Shown here: one piece after another, positions 43,562 to 51,844 of the stretch
Numbering within the stretch: position 1 is the first letter of the stretch
Layout: each line of letters opens with the position of its first letter
Origin: Mucilaginibacter robiniae
Lineage (GTDB): Bacteria; Bacteroidota; Bacteroidia; Sphingobacteriales; Sphingobacteriaceae
Assembly (NCBI RefSeq): GCF_012849215.1
Contig: NZ_CP051682.1
Coordinates: forward strand, 2,666,001-2,730,000
Direction: 5' to 3'
Length of the DNA stretch: 64,000 bases
The notes under the pieces: model-generated
Database searches by the model: none
Seen by the model: the letters and a program-made list of their open reading frames with translations, nothing else
What the model was told of the DNA's origin: nothing
Position numbers and translations under genes: made by a program

Positions 43562-44566
43562 TTAGCCGCCAAACAGTGACTTCCAGATAGAACCTAATAA
43601 AGTTGTTGGTTCTTCTTTGTCTAACAATAATAAACTATTGTAACTGTCATTATTTTGTGATTGTGTAGGTGTATTATTGGGCTGAGTTTCGTATAAGCTT
43701 AAAGTAATTATTAACGGCATTCTTAAACTCAATTTCCATTCGGCATTGATAGACCGTATAGCTTTTGTATTTGCATGTAATAAATAACGTGCTGTGTATT
43801 GTCCTTCCACTGCATTCAAGCTTTCATCAACGCCCCTGTTCAATGGAAAATCTTGCTCCTGCTCTACATCAAGAGCGCTTCTTTCATCTGAAGTTACTCC
43901 TCCATGCCATAGTTCTATTGCATTGAGTTCATTAAGGTTTTCTTGTACTTGTTGCGTTATTTGAAAAGCAACAGGCTGTGCTTTACCAGCTAAAGGAAAT
44001 GCATTTGGTTCAGTAATCTCAAGCTTTGAGGTGTATGATTTATAAATGGGAGAAAAGTACGTACTAATTAAGTAGTCTTTAGCAAGGCTCCAGTTAAGTT
44101 TGCTTTCTGATGCTATTGTTTTATCCATCAGTTTGCAATATTTTTCTGCTTCTTCACCAGTAAAATACGAAGTAATTTGTTTTCGTTTTACCTGCCAACG
44201 GTTTTTTATTTCCTCATAATTATGTATAGCTAAAAATTTTCCATCAAAATCTATTTCTACTACTAAAGGATATATAACCGAGCCAGCTTCATAAGCCAAT
44301 TGATCAATTAAAAGATCGGGCTCCATATCATTAATGTAAACTTTAGAAGTTCGTTTAAGCTCAAATAGCCTTGCTTTTTCAGGAATAGTTTTAATGTAAG
44401 TAATATCTACTTCATATTTTAAGGTATTTTCGTGCTCTCCATCTTTTACGGTGAGTAAATAGCCATAACTTCTTTTAAAATTAGCTGGTGCCAGTTTCAA
44501 AAGCAATGAAAAGCTATTGGAAAAGGAAACTTTTTTATTAGGTTCAAAGTTGTTTTCTACGTCCAT
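43562..44566 (-). CDS. Uncharacterised protein, possible T6SS accessory
   Basis: The 334-residue protein has no signal peptide or membrane span. It is Lys/Glu/Asn-rich with mixed alpha/beta content (LLLKLAPANFKRSYGYLLTV; AYEAGSVIYPLVVEIDFDGKF), a Gln/Asn-rich stretch near 300-310 and a Leu-rich C-terminus ending TLLGSIWKSLFGG. I do not recognise it. It closes the T6SS region on the opposite strand, facing the lipoprotein tail. It may belong to the system, as subtype iii loci often include unnamed cytoplasmic proteins, but only position supports that. Confidence 0.4.
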   Translation of the reverse strand: MDVENNFEPNKKVSFSNSFSLLLKLAPANFKRSYGYLLTVKDGEHENTLKYEVDITYIKTIPEKARLFELKRTSKVYINDMEPDLLIDQLAYEAGSVIYPLVVEIDFDGKFLAIHNYEEIKNRWQVKRKQITSYFTGEEAEKYCKLMDKTIASESKLNWSLAKDYLISTYFSPIYKSYTSKLEITEPNAFPLAGKAQPVAFQITQQVQENLNELNAIELWHGGVTSDERSALDVEQEQDFPLNRGVDESLNAVEGQYTARYLLHANTKAIRSINAEWKLSLRMPLIITLSLYETQPNNTPTQSQNNDSYNSLLLLDKEEPTTLLGSIWKSLFGG

Positions 44567-44928
44567 TTTGCTGTAACCAGTTCTTTATCCTACTTGATTA
44601 AAAAAAGGCATTGTATTATGTTATCGATTAACAATTAAAACTCCCTTTAGATTTCAAAGTAACATGATTAATATTAGTAGATGCTGAACTTACAGTAATA
44701 ATTATTTTGAAAACTCAATTTCAGAAGCTTGTCTAAATCAATAGTTCAAGCAGAATTAAAGTCGAATCATCTGATGAAAAAATTAAATATGGTTGCCTTG
44801 AAAACAGGATATGCTTAAGCCGAAGCGACGGTAATAAGAATTAATGTTTTAAGCTAATTTATCAGGAAAGCAAATTTAATTAAATCTATTTACCAGATAG
44901 TTAGTTATTCATCCAAATACTACCTATT
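44567..44928. other. Divergent AT-rich intergenic region (T6SS end / SDR gene)
   Basis: The 362-bp region lies between divergent starts. It must hold promoters for the minus-strand unknown gene and the plus-strand SDR gene, but no exact TAnnTTTG box stands out. I see no coding frame of note, no repeat and no RNA gene. Confidence 0.5.
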
Positions 44929-45933
44929 ATGAATGAAGAAAATAAGTTAACCAGGCGCCAGGTAATTGCTGGTTTGGGCACTACAATGGCTGTAGCAGCG
45001 GTGTCGCCAGTTCTGGGAGCAACTGGCTCTGAAATTGACTTACCAAGTTCTCCGAAGCTTGAAGATCCTAAAGGAAAATATCCTAAACCACCTTTTAAAA
45101 GTCAACCTCAACCCTGGCCAGGGTTGCAAAGCAAAATGGACCCGGTACCTGATTGTGGCGAAACTAGCTACAAGGGTTCTGGCCGCTTAGCTGGCAGAAA
45201 AGCACTGATTACCGGCGGTGATTCAGGTATGGGGCGTGCAGCTGCTATTGCGTATGCCCGTGAAGGTGCCGATGTCGCTATCAACTATTATCCTACTGAA
45301 GAACCTGATGCTCGTGAGGTTATTGCATTAATCAAAAAGGAAGGTCGTAAAGCTGTAGCTATTCCTGGCGATTTACGGGATGAAGCTTTTTGTAAGCAAT
45401 TGGTACAAAAAGCCTTAACTGAACTAGGCGGATTAGACATTATTGTAAGCAATGCAGGCCGGCAACAAGCAGCCAGTTCTATCTTAGATGTAACCAGTGA
45501 GGAGTTCGATTCTATAATGAAAACGAATATCTACGCCCCATTCTGGATTATCAGAGAAGCTTTGCCACATCTGCCTCCGGGATCGGCTATCATTGGGACT
45601 ACTTCAGAACAGGCTTATAACCCGGACCCCTGGTTGTATGCTTATGCACAAACTAAAGCAGCTACCATGAACTACGTAAAGTCACTAGCTAAGCAGTTAG
45701 GACCAAAAGGTATTCGCGTAAATGGTGTAGCGCCCGGCCCTATCTGGACGGCTCTACAGGTAAGTGGCGGAACCACTGGAGAAAAGCAGCAAATTTTTGG
45801 CAGCTGGACGCCACTTGGCCGTCCTGGTGCACCAGCCGAACTGGCTTCTATTTATGTGCAGCTGGCGGCTAGTGATGCCAGCTATGCTAATGGGCAAATA
45901 TATGGCGCGGCCGGAGGTGTTGGTCAGCCTTAA
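44929..45933 (+). CDS. Short-chain dehydrogenase/reductase with Tat signal
   Basis: The 334-residue protein carries a Tat-type signal at the start (TRRQVIAGLGTTMAVAAVSPVLGA, seen as TRR then a hydrophobic stretch to residue 31). A proline-rich linker (KPPFKSQPQPWPGLQSKMDP) precedes the SDR domain. In it, the cofactor loop is ITGGDSGMGRAAA (near 90), the second motif is VSNAG and the active site is YAYAQTKAATMNY (Tyr-x3-Lys). It resembles YghA/general-stress type oxidoreductases that lie in the periplasm after folding in the cytoplasm with bound NAD(P). A tatC gene is in the same window at about 58 kb. The substrate is not evident. Confidence 0.88.
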   Translation: MNEENKLTRRQVIAGLGTTMAVAAVSPVLGATGSEIDLPSSPKLEDPKGKYPKPPFKSQPQPWPGLQSKMDPVPDCGETSYKGSGRLAGRKALITGGDSGMGRAAAIAYAREGADVAINYYPTEEPDAREVIALIKKEGRKAVAIPGDLRDEAFCKQLVQKALTELGGLDIIVSNAGRQQAASSILDVTSEEFDSIMKTNIYAPFWIIREALPHLPPGSAIIGTTSEQAYNPDPWLYAYAQTKAATMNYVKSLAKQLGPKGIRVNGVAPGPIWTALQVSGGTTGEKQQIFGSWTPLGRPGAPAELASIYVQLAASDASYANGQIYGAAGGVGQP

Positions 45934-45962
45934 TATTTACACTAATTATTATTAAAAAATCT

Positions 45963-46481
45963 ATGAAAAAATTAATCATTCTAATTACCCTTATCAGTGT
46001 TGCGGTGCTAAACAACGCAAGGGCACAAAGTGCTAATACTGATACTGCAACGCTGCACTTTATTACGCATGCCAGCATTTCCAATTTACATGAAATTGCT
46101 TCAGGTAAATTAGCCTCACAAAAAGCTGCCAGAGCAGACGTAAAAGCTTATGGTCAGCGTATGGTAACTGATCATACTAAGGCACAAACGCAGTTAATGC
46201 AGCTGGCCAAAGCTAAAGGTTACCAAGTACCATCACAAGCCACAACTCCCCCGGTAAACGATCCGATGTTGAGCAAAGCATCCGGTAAAGATTTTGACCG
46301 GATGTATGTACATATGATGGCGCCTAGCCACCGGCAAGCTGTTATCTTGTTTCAAGATTATGCTATCAAAGGAAAAGATTCTGCAGTGAAAGCCTTTGTT
46401 CAGCAAACCTTGCCCATATTAAAGCAACATCTGGCTGCAATTATGGCTCTTGATGCTCAAATTAAAGATGTAGCTAAGTAG
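45963..46481 (+). CDS. DUF4142-family exported protein
   Basis: The 172-residue protein has a signal peptide (cleavage near ARAQ, about residue 21). Its four-helix domain has the DUF4142 pattern: ATLHFITHASISNLHEIASG, then ARADVKAYGQRMVTDHTKAQ and LAKAKGYQVPSQ. Such proteins are ferritin-like periplasmic bundles of unknown function, often induced by stress. It sits 29 bp after the SDR gene, so they probably form one transcript that ends at the strong terminator downstream. Confidence 0.87.
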   Translation: MKKLIILITLISVAVLNNARAQSANTDTATLHFITHASISNLHEIASGKLASQKAARADVKAYGQRMVTDHTKAQTQLMQLAKAKGYQVPSQATTPPVNDPMLSKASGKDFDRMYVHMMAPSHRQAVILFQDYAIKGKDSAVKAFVQQTLPILKQHLAAIMALDAQIKDVAK

Positions 46482-46551
46482 TTTTTATCATCAGCTAAGA
46501 ACCAGTCTATAAGTAATAAGCTGATACTAAAAGCGGAAACAGATAAAAATC

Positions 46552-46587
46552 AAGCCTACTTGAATATTTAATCAAGTAGGCTTTTTT
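46552..46587 (+). terminator. Rho-independent terminator after the DUF4142 gene
   Basis: AAGCCTACTTGA and TCAAGTAGGCTT form a 12-bp perfect stem with an 8-nt loop, followed by TTTT-G-TTT. It also faces the end of the small minus-strand gene. Confidence 0.9.
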
Positions 46588-46624
46588 GTTTGCAAAAATG
46601 TTAGAGTTTGTTCCAAAATGGCTT

Positions 46625-46885
46625 TTACCTACCTGATAGAAAGCCAACTGTTTTAGGCTCTTGAATTTCTAAAGCAAAGCCATCAATATAAAGTTGATCT
46701 GCTACATACTTAATATGTAACGATCTTTCGTCAACTTTAAAGTTTTTATCTTTTAGTTTTTGGTTAATCTGCTCAATAACATCGGTTGTTACAAAGCTAT
46801 TGGTTACCTGTAAGGTATCATCAAAGCCTTGTAAAGTTATGTGTTCCACTTTGTATGAAAAGCCTATAGTGTTGGTTTTGCTCAT
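46625..46885 (-). CDS. Small uncharacterised protein
   Basis: The 86-residue protein is without signal peptide or membrane span. It looks beta-rich at its start (TIGFSYKVEHITLQGFDDTLQV) with a helix (VIEQINQKLKDKNF) and terminal strands (YVADQLYIDGFALEI). It is not recognised. It lies alone between a terminator and a 354-bp gap. The even amino-acid composition and ATG start suggest a real gene. Confidence 0.55.
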   Translation of the reverse strand: MSKTNTIGFSYKVEHITLQGFDDTLQVTNSFVTTDVIEQINQKLKDKNFKVDERSLHIKYVADQLYIDGFALEIQEPKTVGFLSGR

Positions 46886-47239
46886 GAGTATGAATAGTAT
46901 GCTTAAGGCAAGGTAAACATTATTTACAGGTTAGTATAGATAAACATCTATTGAACAATTCAGCTAAGTGCTTAGGGACTTAATAAGATTAGAATATCCA
47001 ACTGCATTCAACAGGTATGAGAATTTTAATGTAGTAATTGCTTTAATAAAGCTCTTTATAGGGATAAAGTATAAACTTTATGCAGTGCTTTATAAAAAAG
47101 TAGTTACAATCTAATTAAATTAATATTTTTATAGTTAAATACAGCTGATCTTATTAAATTAGAGTCCTCATCCGATCCACCATATATACACTTTTTGTTA
47201 GTAGTAATCATTAGAGTAAGTTATAAAACTAGTTTTTGA
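46886..47239. other. AT-rich gap upstream of glf
   Basis: The 354-bp region contains no supportable gene. It is AT-rich and should hold the promoter of the glycan cluster. The sequence TAGTTTTTG directly before the glf ATG is close to the -7 consensus but one base too long. No repeat or RNA structure stands out. Confidence 0.45.
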
Positions 47240-48352
47240 ATGTTTGATTTCCTAATTGTGGGGGCTGGCTTTTCGGGTAGTGTTTTCGCAGAACGTATAG
47301 CTTCACAGCTTAACCAAAGGGTTCTAATTGTAGACCAAAGAGATCATATAGGCGGAAACGCTTTTGATTACTATAATGAAGCCGGTATTTTAATTCATAA
47401 ATACGGCCCGCATTGGTTCCATACTAACGATAAAGGTGTTTTTAGTTATCTGTCCGCATTTACAGACTGGCATTATCATTATCATCGGGTAAAATCTTAT
47501 GTTGATGGCACTTTAGTTCCTATACCTATAAATTTAGATACTTTAAAACTGCTGTATGGTTTAAATCTTCAATCACCAGCAGAAGTGCAGGCTTATTACG
47601 ATCAGGTCAAAATTCCAGTAAAAACACCAACTAATTCGGAGGAAGTGGTAACTAGCCAAGTTGGTGAAGATTTATATAACAAGCTATTTAAAGGTTATAC
47701 TTTAAAGCAGTGGGGAATACCACCTAAGGAATTAGCAGCAAGTGTTGCCGGACGTATACCAGTACGCACTAACCGTGATGATCGGTATTTTACGGATAGT
47801 TATCAGGGTATGCCTAAGCATGGTTATACTGCCATGTTTAAAAAAATGTTATCACATCCAAACATCTCTATTATGTTGCAAACGGATTATCGCACCATAA
47901 TTAATGAGATTTCCCATAAAAAGCTTATCTATACCGGACCTATTGATTCATTTTTTGATTACAAGTATGGTAAGCTTCCTTATCGGTCTTTACGTTTTGA
48001 GCATGAGACTTTAAACCAAGAACAGTATCAAAGCCATCAGCAAATCAATTATCCGAATGACTATGATTTTACAAGGGTTGTTGAATGGAAGCATGCTACG
48101 CAGCAAAAAAGCCAGGTAACTACAATTACCCGTGAGTATCCTATGCCTGCCGAAGGTGGTATGGAAAAGTATTATCCGATACCTAAGGAAGATAACCATT
48201 TGTTATTCAGGAAATATCAAGAAGAAGCTGATAAGTTAGACCATGTAGTATTTTGCGGCAGACTTGCAGACTACAAGTATTATAATATGGATCAGGTTGT
48301 AGCTCGTTCATTAAAAATTTTTGAAGATCAAATTCAGGTCAAACCGAGATGA
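47240..48352 (+). CDS. glf: UDP-galactopyranose mutase
   Basis: The 370-residue flavoenzyme converts UDP-galactopyranose to UDP-galactofuranose. The FAD-binding motif is VGAGFSGSVFAERIA at residues about 6-20. Family landmarks are HIGGNAFDYYNEAGILIHKYGPHWFHTN (seen as HIGGNAFDYY and YGPHWFHT), YTLKQWG near 155 and the C-terminal VVFCGRLADYKYYNMDQ. It supplies galactofuranose for the three glycosyltransferases that follow. Its stop overlaps the first glycosyltransferase start (ATGA), so translation is coupled. Confidence 0.96.
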   Translation: MFDFLIVGAGFSGSVFAERIASQLNQRVLIVDQRDHIGGNAFDYYNEAGILIHKYGPHWFHTNDKGVFSYLSAFTDWHYHYHRVKSYVDGTLVPIPINLDTLKLLYGLNLQSPAEVQAYYDQVKIPVKTPTNSEEVVTSQVGEDLYNKLFKGYTLKQWGIPPKELAASVAGRIPVRTNRDDRYFTDSYQGMPKHGYTAMFKKMLSHPNISIMLQTDYRTIINEISHKKLIYTGPIDSFFDYKYGKLPYRSLRFEHETLNQEQYQSHQQINYPNDYDFTRVVEWKHATQQKSQVTTITREYPMPAEGGMEKYYPIPKEDNHLLFRKYQEEADKLDHVVFCGRLADYKYYNMDQVVARSLKIFEDQIQVKPR

Positions 48353-48956
48353 GAGGATCATTTGTACTGGTAAACTATAACCGCAGGGAAGAGTTGTTAA
48401 TAACGCTCGCTAAAACCAAGGCGATTATTGCGCAAAGCCGAGGCGAGTATGAGATTGTGGTGGTGGATAATGCTTCTACGGATGGCAGCTCAGCAGCAGT
48501 GAAGGCGCAGCATGATGATGTGGTGCTGATTGAAAATCCGGTCAATACCGGAGCACCAGCCTGGAATTTGGGTTTTGCAAGAGCCAGGGGAGAATACTTT
48601 ATTATTATTGATGATGACAGTCATGTAGTTTCGGGCTTGCAGGAGGCTTTAGATCACATGGATGTGCATCAGGATATAGGCGTGCTGGCTTTGAATGTGC
48701 TGACGGGTCCGTACACAAGTGCAGGCTGGGGCTGGCAGGATGGGCAGAACATTGTAGGCTTTATTGGCTGCGGAGCTATTTATCGTAAAAAGGTGTATGA
48801 ACAGGTAGGCGGTTATGCAGACTGGATCTTTTTGTATGCCAATGAATGGGATTTAGGTTTGAGGGTGATAGATGCGGGTTATCGGGTGTCGTATTTTGCT
48901 GGTTGCACGGTGGATCACCGAACCAGTGCCCTCAACAGAACTAATAAACGCCTGCG
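48339..48956 (+). repeat. 618-bp inverted repeat, left copy (in GT2 gene)
   Basis: From TCAAACCGAG just before the first GT2 start to CGCCTGCG, this sequence recurs in reverse complement at 50610-51227. Reading both copies I find only about four mismatches, all in the last 80 bp. It covers the catalytic N-terminal two thirds of both glycosyltransferases, plus 10 bp of upstream sequence. Confidence 0.95.
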
Positions 48957-49296
48957 TGTGTTTGTCACCTGTCATGAAATGGGCATTGTTTATAAACATT
49001 TCCCAGAAAACAGGTGGAAGTATATAAGCAGAATATTTTTTAATAACATGAAAGGACTCCGGCAGGCACAATTCAAACTGACGTGGTATCATTTTCTAGG
49101 AGCTGTTAAGTTTTTTAAAATTAAAAAAACGCTTACTCGTACTCCTGTCAATAAAAGAAGTCAGGATATGTTTTTATCAATATTTAAGCACACTAATCCG
49201 GCTTTTAACTTTATCAAAAGAGACTTATTAAGCATTGTTAAAAGTATAACCAACACCTTTAAAGCAGATAAGCCAACCTTATTAATTAAGAAATAA
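48349..49296 (+). CDS. Glycosyltransferase family 2 (copy A, in inverted repeat)
   Basis: This 315-residue GT-A enzyme has the nucleotide-sugar site VVDNASTDGSSAAV (near 38-50), the metal-binding DDDSH near 88 and a conserved acceptor part CTVDHRTSALNRTNKRL. It resembles galactofuranosyl- and rhamnosyl-transferases that build polysaccharide backbones. The first 203 residues are almost the same as those of the minus-strand GT2 at 50279-51217, while the C-terminal 110 residues differ, with HEMGIVYKHF and the tail being only similar. No membrane span is present. It is coupled to glf by an ATGA overlap. Confidence 0.93.
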   Translation: MRGSFVLVNYNRREELLITLAKTKAIIAQSRGEYEIVVVDNASTDGSSAAVKAQHDDVVLIENPVNTGAPAWNLGFARARGEYFIIIDDDSHVVSGLQEALDHMDVHQDIGVLALNVLTGPYTSAGWGWQDGQNIVGFIGCGAIYRKKVYEQVGGYADWIFLYANEWDLGLRVIDAGYRVSYFAGCTVDHRTSALNRTNKRLRVFVTCHEMGIVYKHFPENRWKYISRIFFNNMKGLRQAQFKLTWYHFLGAVKFFKIKKTLTRTPVNKRSQDMFLSIFKHTNPAFNFIKRDLLSIVKSITNTFKADKPTLLIKK

Positions 49297-49334
49297 TACC
49301 CACAAATAAAACCCTAATTTCTTCATAAATCTGT

Positions 49335-50198
49335 ATGAAACTTTCGTTCGTCATCTTAAATTATAATCGGGAAAAAGAATTATTAACTACAATACAAAAA
49401 ACAAAACAGCTAATGGCTGACAAAGACGATTATGAGATTATTGTAGTGGATAATGCATCGCCTGATAATTCAGTAGCAGCTGTTAAAAAGCAATTTCCTG
49501 ATGTAATTATTGTTGAGCGAAAAGTAAACAATGGAGTTGCAGGCTGGAATGATGGCTTTGAGGTGGCTAAAGGTAAGTATTTGATAGTTCTGGATGACGA
49601 CAGTAACATTGAAGACGGCTTAGATTGTGCTATTGAGGTTTTAGATACTAATTTGGATGTAGGAATTGTAGCTTTAAATATTGTTAATGGGGCATTTACA
49701 ACACATTACCTTTACCATTTACGTGATAGTATTGACTTTATTGGTTGCGGAGCTATTATTCGTAAAGAAGTGTATAACAAGATAGGTGGATTTGCTGAAT
49801 GGCTGTTCATTTATACGCATGAGTGGGAATACGCTATTAGGTGTTTGGATGCTGGGTATAAAATCAGGTATTTCGAAAATTGCCATGTTAACCATCGTAC
49901 CAGCAGTATAAACCGTACTTCTGAACGGCTTAAAGTTTTTTCTATCCGAAATGAAATGGCTATAGTGTACAAGTTTTTTAACAAGAAAGATCGTCTTCGC
50001 TATGTAACCAGAGTTTACCTCAACCATTTAAAAACTATTCCTACAAACGGGCTGAAAGTTATTCCTTGGCACATTGCTGCATTAAGAGAGTTTTTAAAAA
50101 TGCGAAAAAGCATAGAAAATACACCAGTTAATAAAGCCGTACAAGACTTTTACAGCGTTAGCTGCTGGGCAACCCGGCGTTTTTATAAAATAGTTTAA
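49335..50198 (+). CDS. Glycosyltransferase family 2 (copy B, middle)
   Basis: The 287-residue GT-A enzyme is a more distant paralogue of the two flanking GT2 proteins. It has LSFVILNYNREKELL at the start, VDNASPDNSVAAV, DDDSNIEDGL with the DxD-type motif and NHRTSSINRTSERLKVF in the acceptor region. It lies between the arms of the 618-bp inverted repeat, so any inversion there would flip this gene. It probably adds a sugar in the same surface polysaccharide. A short terminator hairpin follows. Confidence 0.93.
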   Translation: MKLSFVILNYNREKELLTTIQKTKQLMADKDDYEIIVVDNASPDNSVAAVKKQFPDVIIVERKVNNGVAGWNDGFEVAKGKYLIVLDDDSNIEDGLDCAIEVLDTNLDVGIVALNIVNGAFTTHYLYHLRDSIDFIGCGAIIRKEVYNKIGGFAEWLFIYTHEWEYAIRCLDAGYKIRYFENCHVNHRTSSINRTSERLKVFSIRNEMAIVYKFFNKKDRLRYVTRVYLNHLKTIPTNGLKVIPWHIAALREFLKMRKSIENTPVNKAVQDFYSVSCWATRRFYKIV

Positions 50199-50204
50199 GA
50201 ATAT

Positions 50205-50228
50205 AAAAGGTAAAACACTATACCTTTT
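50205..50228. terminator. Small bidirectional terminator between convergent GT2 genes
   Basis: AAAAGGTA and TACCTTTT form an 8-bp stem with an 8-nt loop. The A/T flanks can supply U-runs in either direction. It separates the plus-strand GT2 from the convergent minus-strand GT2. Confidence 0.6.
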
Positions 50229-50278
50229 GTAAGAGAGTTAGTAAGTAACTTTTTTATAAATCTTAGTTAGAAAAACCA

Positions 50279-51217
50279 CTATTTAGCTTTAATAAAAGTA
50301 TGTGCAGGCTTTATTTTTAAAACTCTGGCTACTCTTGTAGCATTATATTTTATGAAACCAAAAGCAAAGCGTGCGGTTGTGAAATTATTCAAAAAGAAGT
50401 TTTGCGTAGCCATGGAAACAGGCGTTTGCTTTAATGATTTACGAAACCTAAAAAATTCGTAAAAGCCAAGAATGTTATAATATGTTTCCTTGAAATGCCC
50501 TCTTTGAAGGGGCTTTAAGTTGTTTAAAATTAAACGGGATATATACTTCCATCTGGAAGTATTAAAGTGTTTGTAAATAATACCCATTTCATGTTTAGTA
50601 CATAAAATGCGCAGGCGTTTATTGGTCCTGTTGAGGGCACTGGTTCGGTGATCCACCGTGCAATCAGCAAAGTACGACACCCGATAACCCGCATCTATCA
50701 CCCTCAAACCTAAATCCCATTCATTGGCATACAAAAAGATCCAGTCTGCATAACCGCCTACCTGTTCATACACCTTTTTACGATAAATAGCTCCGCAGCC
50801 AATAAAGCCTACAATGTTCTGCCCATCCTGCCAGCCCCAGCCTGCACTTGTGTACGGACCCGTCAGCACATTCAAAGCCAGCACGCCTATATCCTGATGC
50901 ACATCCATGTGATCTAAAGCCTCCTGCAAGCCCGAAACTACATGACTGTCATCATCAATAATAATAAAGTATTCTCCCCTGGCTCTTGCAAAACCCAAAT
51001 TCCAGGCTGGTGCTCCGGTATTGACCGGATTTTCAATCAGCACCACATCATCATGCTGCGCCTTCACTGCTGCTGAGCTGCCATCCGTAGAAGCATTATC
51101 CACCACCACAATCTCATACTCGCCTCGGCTTTGCGCAATAATCGCCTTGGTTTTAGCGAGCGTTATTAACAACTCTTCCCTGCGGTTATAGTTTACCAGT
51201 ACAAATGATCCTCTCAT
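50279..51217 (-). CDS. Glycosyltransferase family 2 (copy C, in inverted repeat)
   Basis: This 312-residue GT2 has the same first 203 residues as copy A except one visible change (ADC for AGC before TVDHRTS). The motifs VDNASTDGSS and DDDSH are intact. The C-terminal region (LRILCTKHEMGIIYKHFNTSRWKYIS onward, seen as HEMGIIYKHF) is a diverged homologue of copy A, not a copy of it. It is transcribed opposite to the rest of the cluster. The near-perfect 5' identity with a diverged 3' end points to recent gene conversion or repeated inversion. The acceptor specificity may lie in the variable C-terminus. Confidence 0.93.
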   Translation of the reverse strand: MRGSFVLVNYNRREELLITLAKTKAIIAQSRGEYEIVVVDNASTDGSSAAVKAQHDDVVLIENPVNTGAPAWNLGFARARGEYFIIIDDDSHVVSGLQEALDHMDVHQDIGVLALNVLTGPYTSAGWGWQDGQNIVGFIGCGAIYRKKVYEQVGGYADWIFLYANEWDLGLRVIDAGYRVSYFADCTVDHRTSALNRTNKRLRILCTKHEMGIIYKHFNTSRWKYISRLILNNLKPLQRGHFKETYYNILGFYEFFRFRKSLKQTPVSMATQNFFLNNFTTARFAFGFIKYNATRVARVLKIKPAHTFIKAK

Positions 51218-51227
51218 CTCGGTTTGA
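50610..51227 (-). repeat. 618-bp inverted repeat, right copy (in GT2 gene)
   Basis: This is the reverse complement of 48339-48956, of equal length. The mismatches seen are in the region encoding YFADCTVDH and NRTNKR; the rest reads the same. The two arms are 1653 bp apart. Confidence 0.95.
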
Positions 51228-51844
51228 AAAGTATATTAAAATTAAAAAATGTATGTATAGCCAGTTATCTGATATTGAACAGATTCAAAAGCTTAAAGCT
51301 GTACATTGAAATTTAATGCCGCTTAGCTTACGTTATACCTTTTAGTATAGAAGTAAAAGTAACGGCTTTAATGCTTAAAAAAATGCTCTAAGTAAAAAAT
51401 GAGCCAGATCTGAATGTAAATTTTGTAGCCTTACAACCCTATAGAAAAGATAATGCTTGGCAACAGGTTGTAAATATGCAAAGTTTGATTAGAAAACTAC
51501 ATTACTGCATCGAAAAACTTACACAGTATTAAATCAGAATAATGATAAATACTGTATGTTTACACAGCTGTTTTAAGCTTTCTCCTATTCTGCTGATACT
51601 AGTAATGTTCATCATCAATGAACTAATATTTTAACCCGATTTATTTTTAAATAGCAACAATGTACATGTAGAAACTGCTATTTTAGTGAAGTACAATATA
51701 TTTAAAAGGTATAATATTGAGTGAACTGCATTTTACTTATTAGTAGAAGTTTGCTACCTGAAAGTATTTTCACCTACTATATTTACTTTTTGTTGTTCAA
51801 GTAAGAAAGCATAATAGCTAGTTACAAGTATAGAAAGTGAAATA
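51228..51844. other. AT-rich divergent intergenic region in the glycan cluster
   Basis: The 617-bp region lies between the minus-strand GT2 and the exporter genes. It should hold both promoters. Stops are frequent in all frames. A TAAATTTTG sequence near 51417 approaches the -7 consensus but is one base too long. I see nothing else that can be named. Confidence 0.45.
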
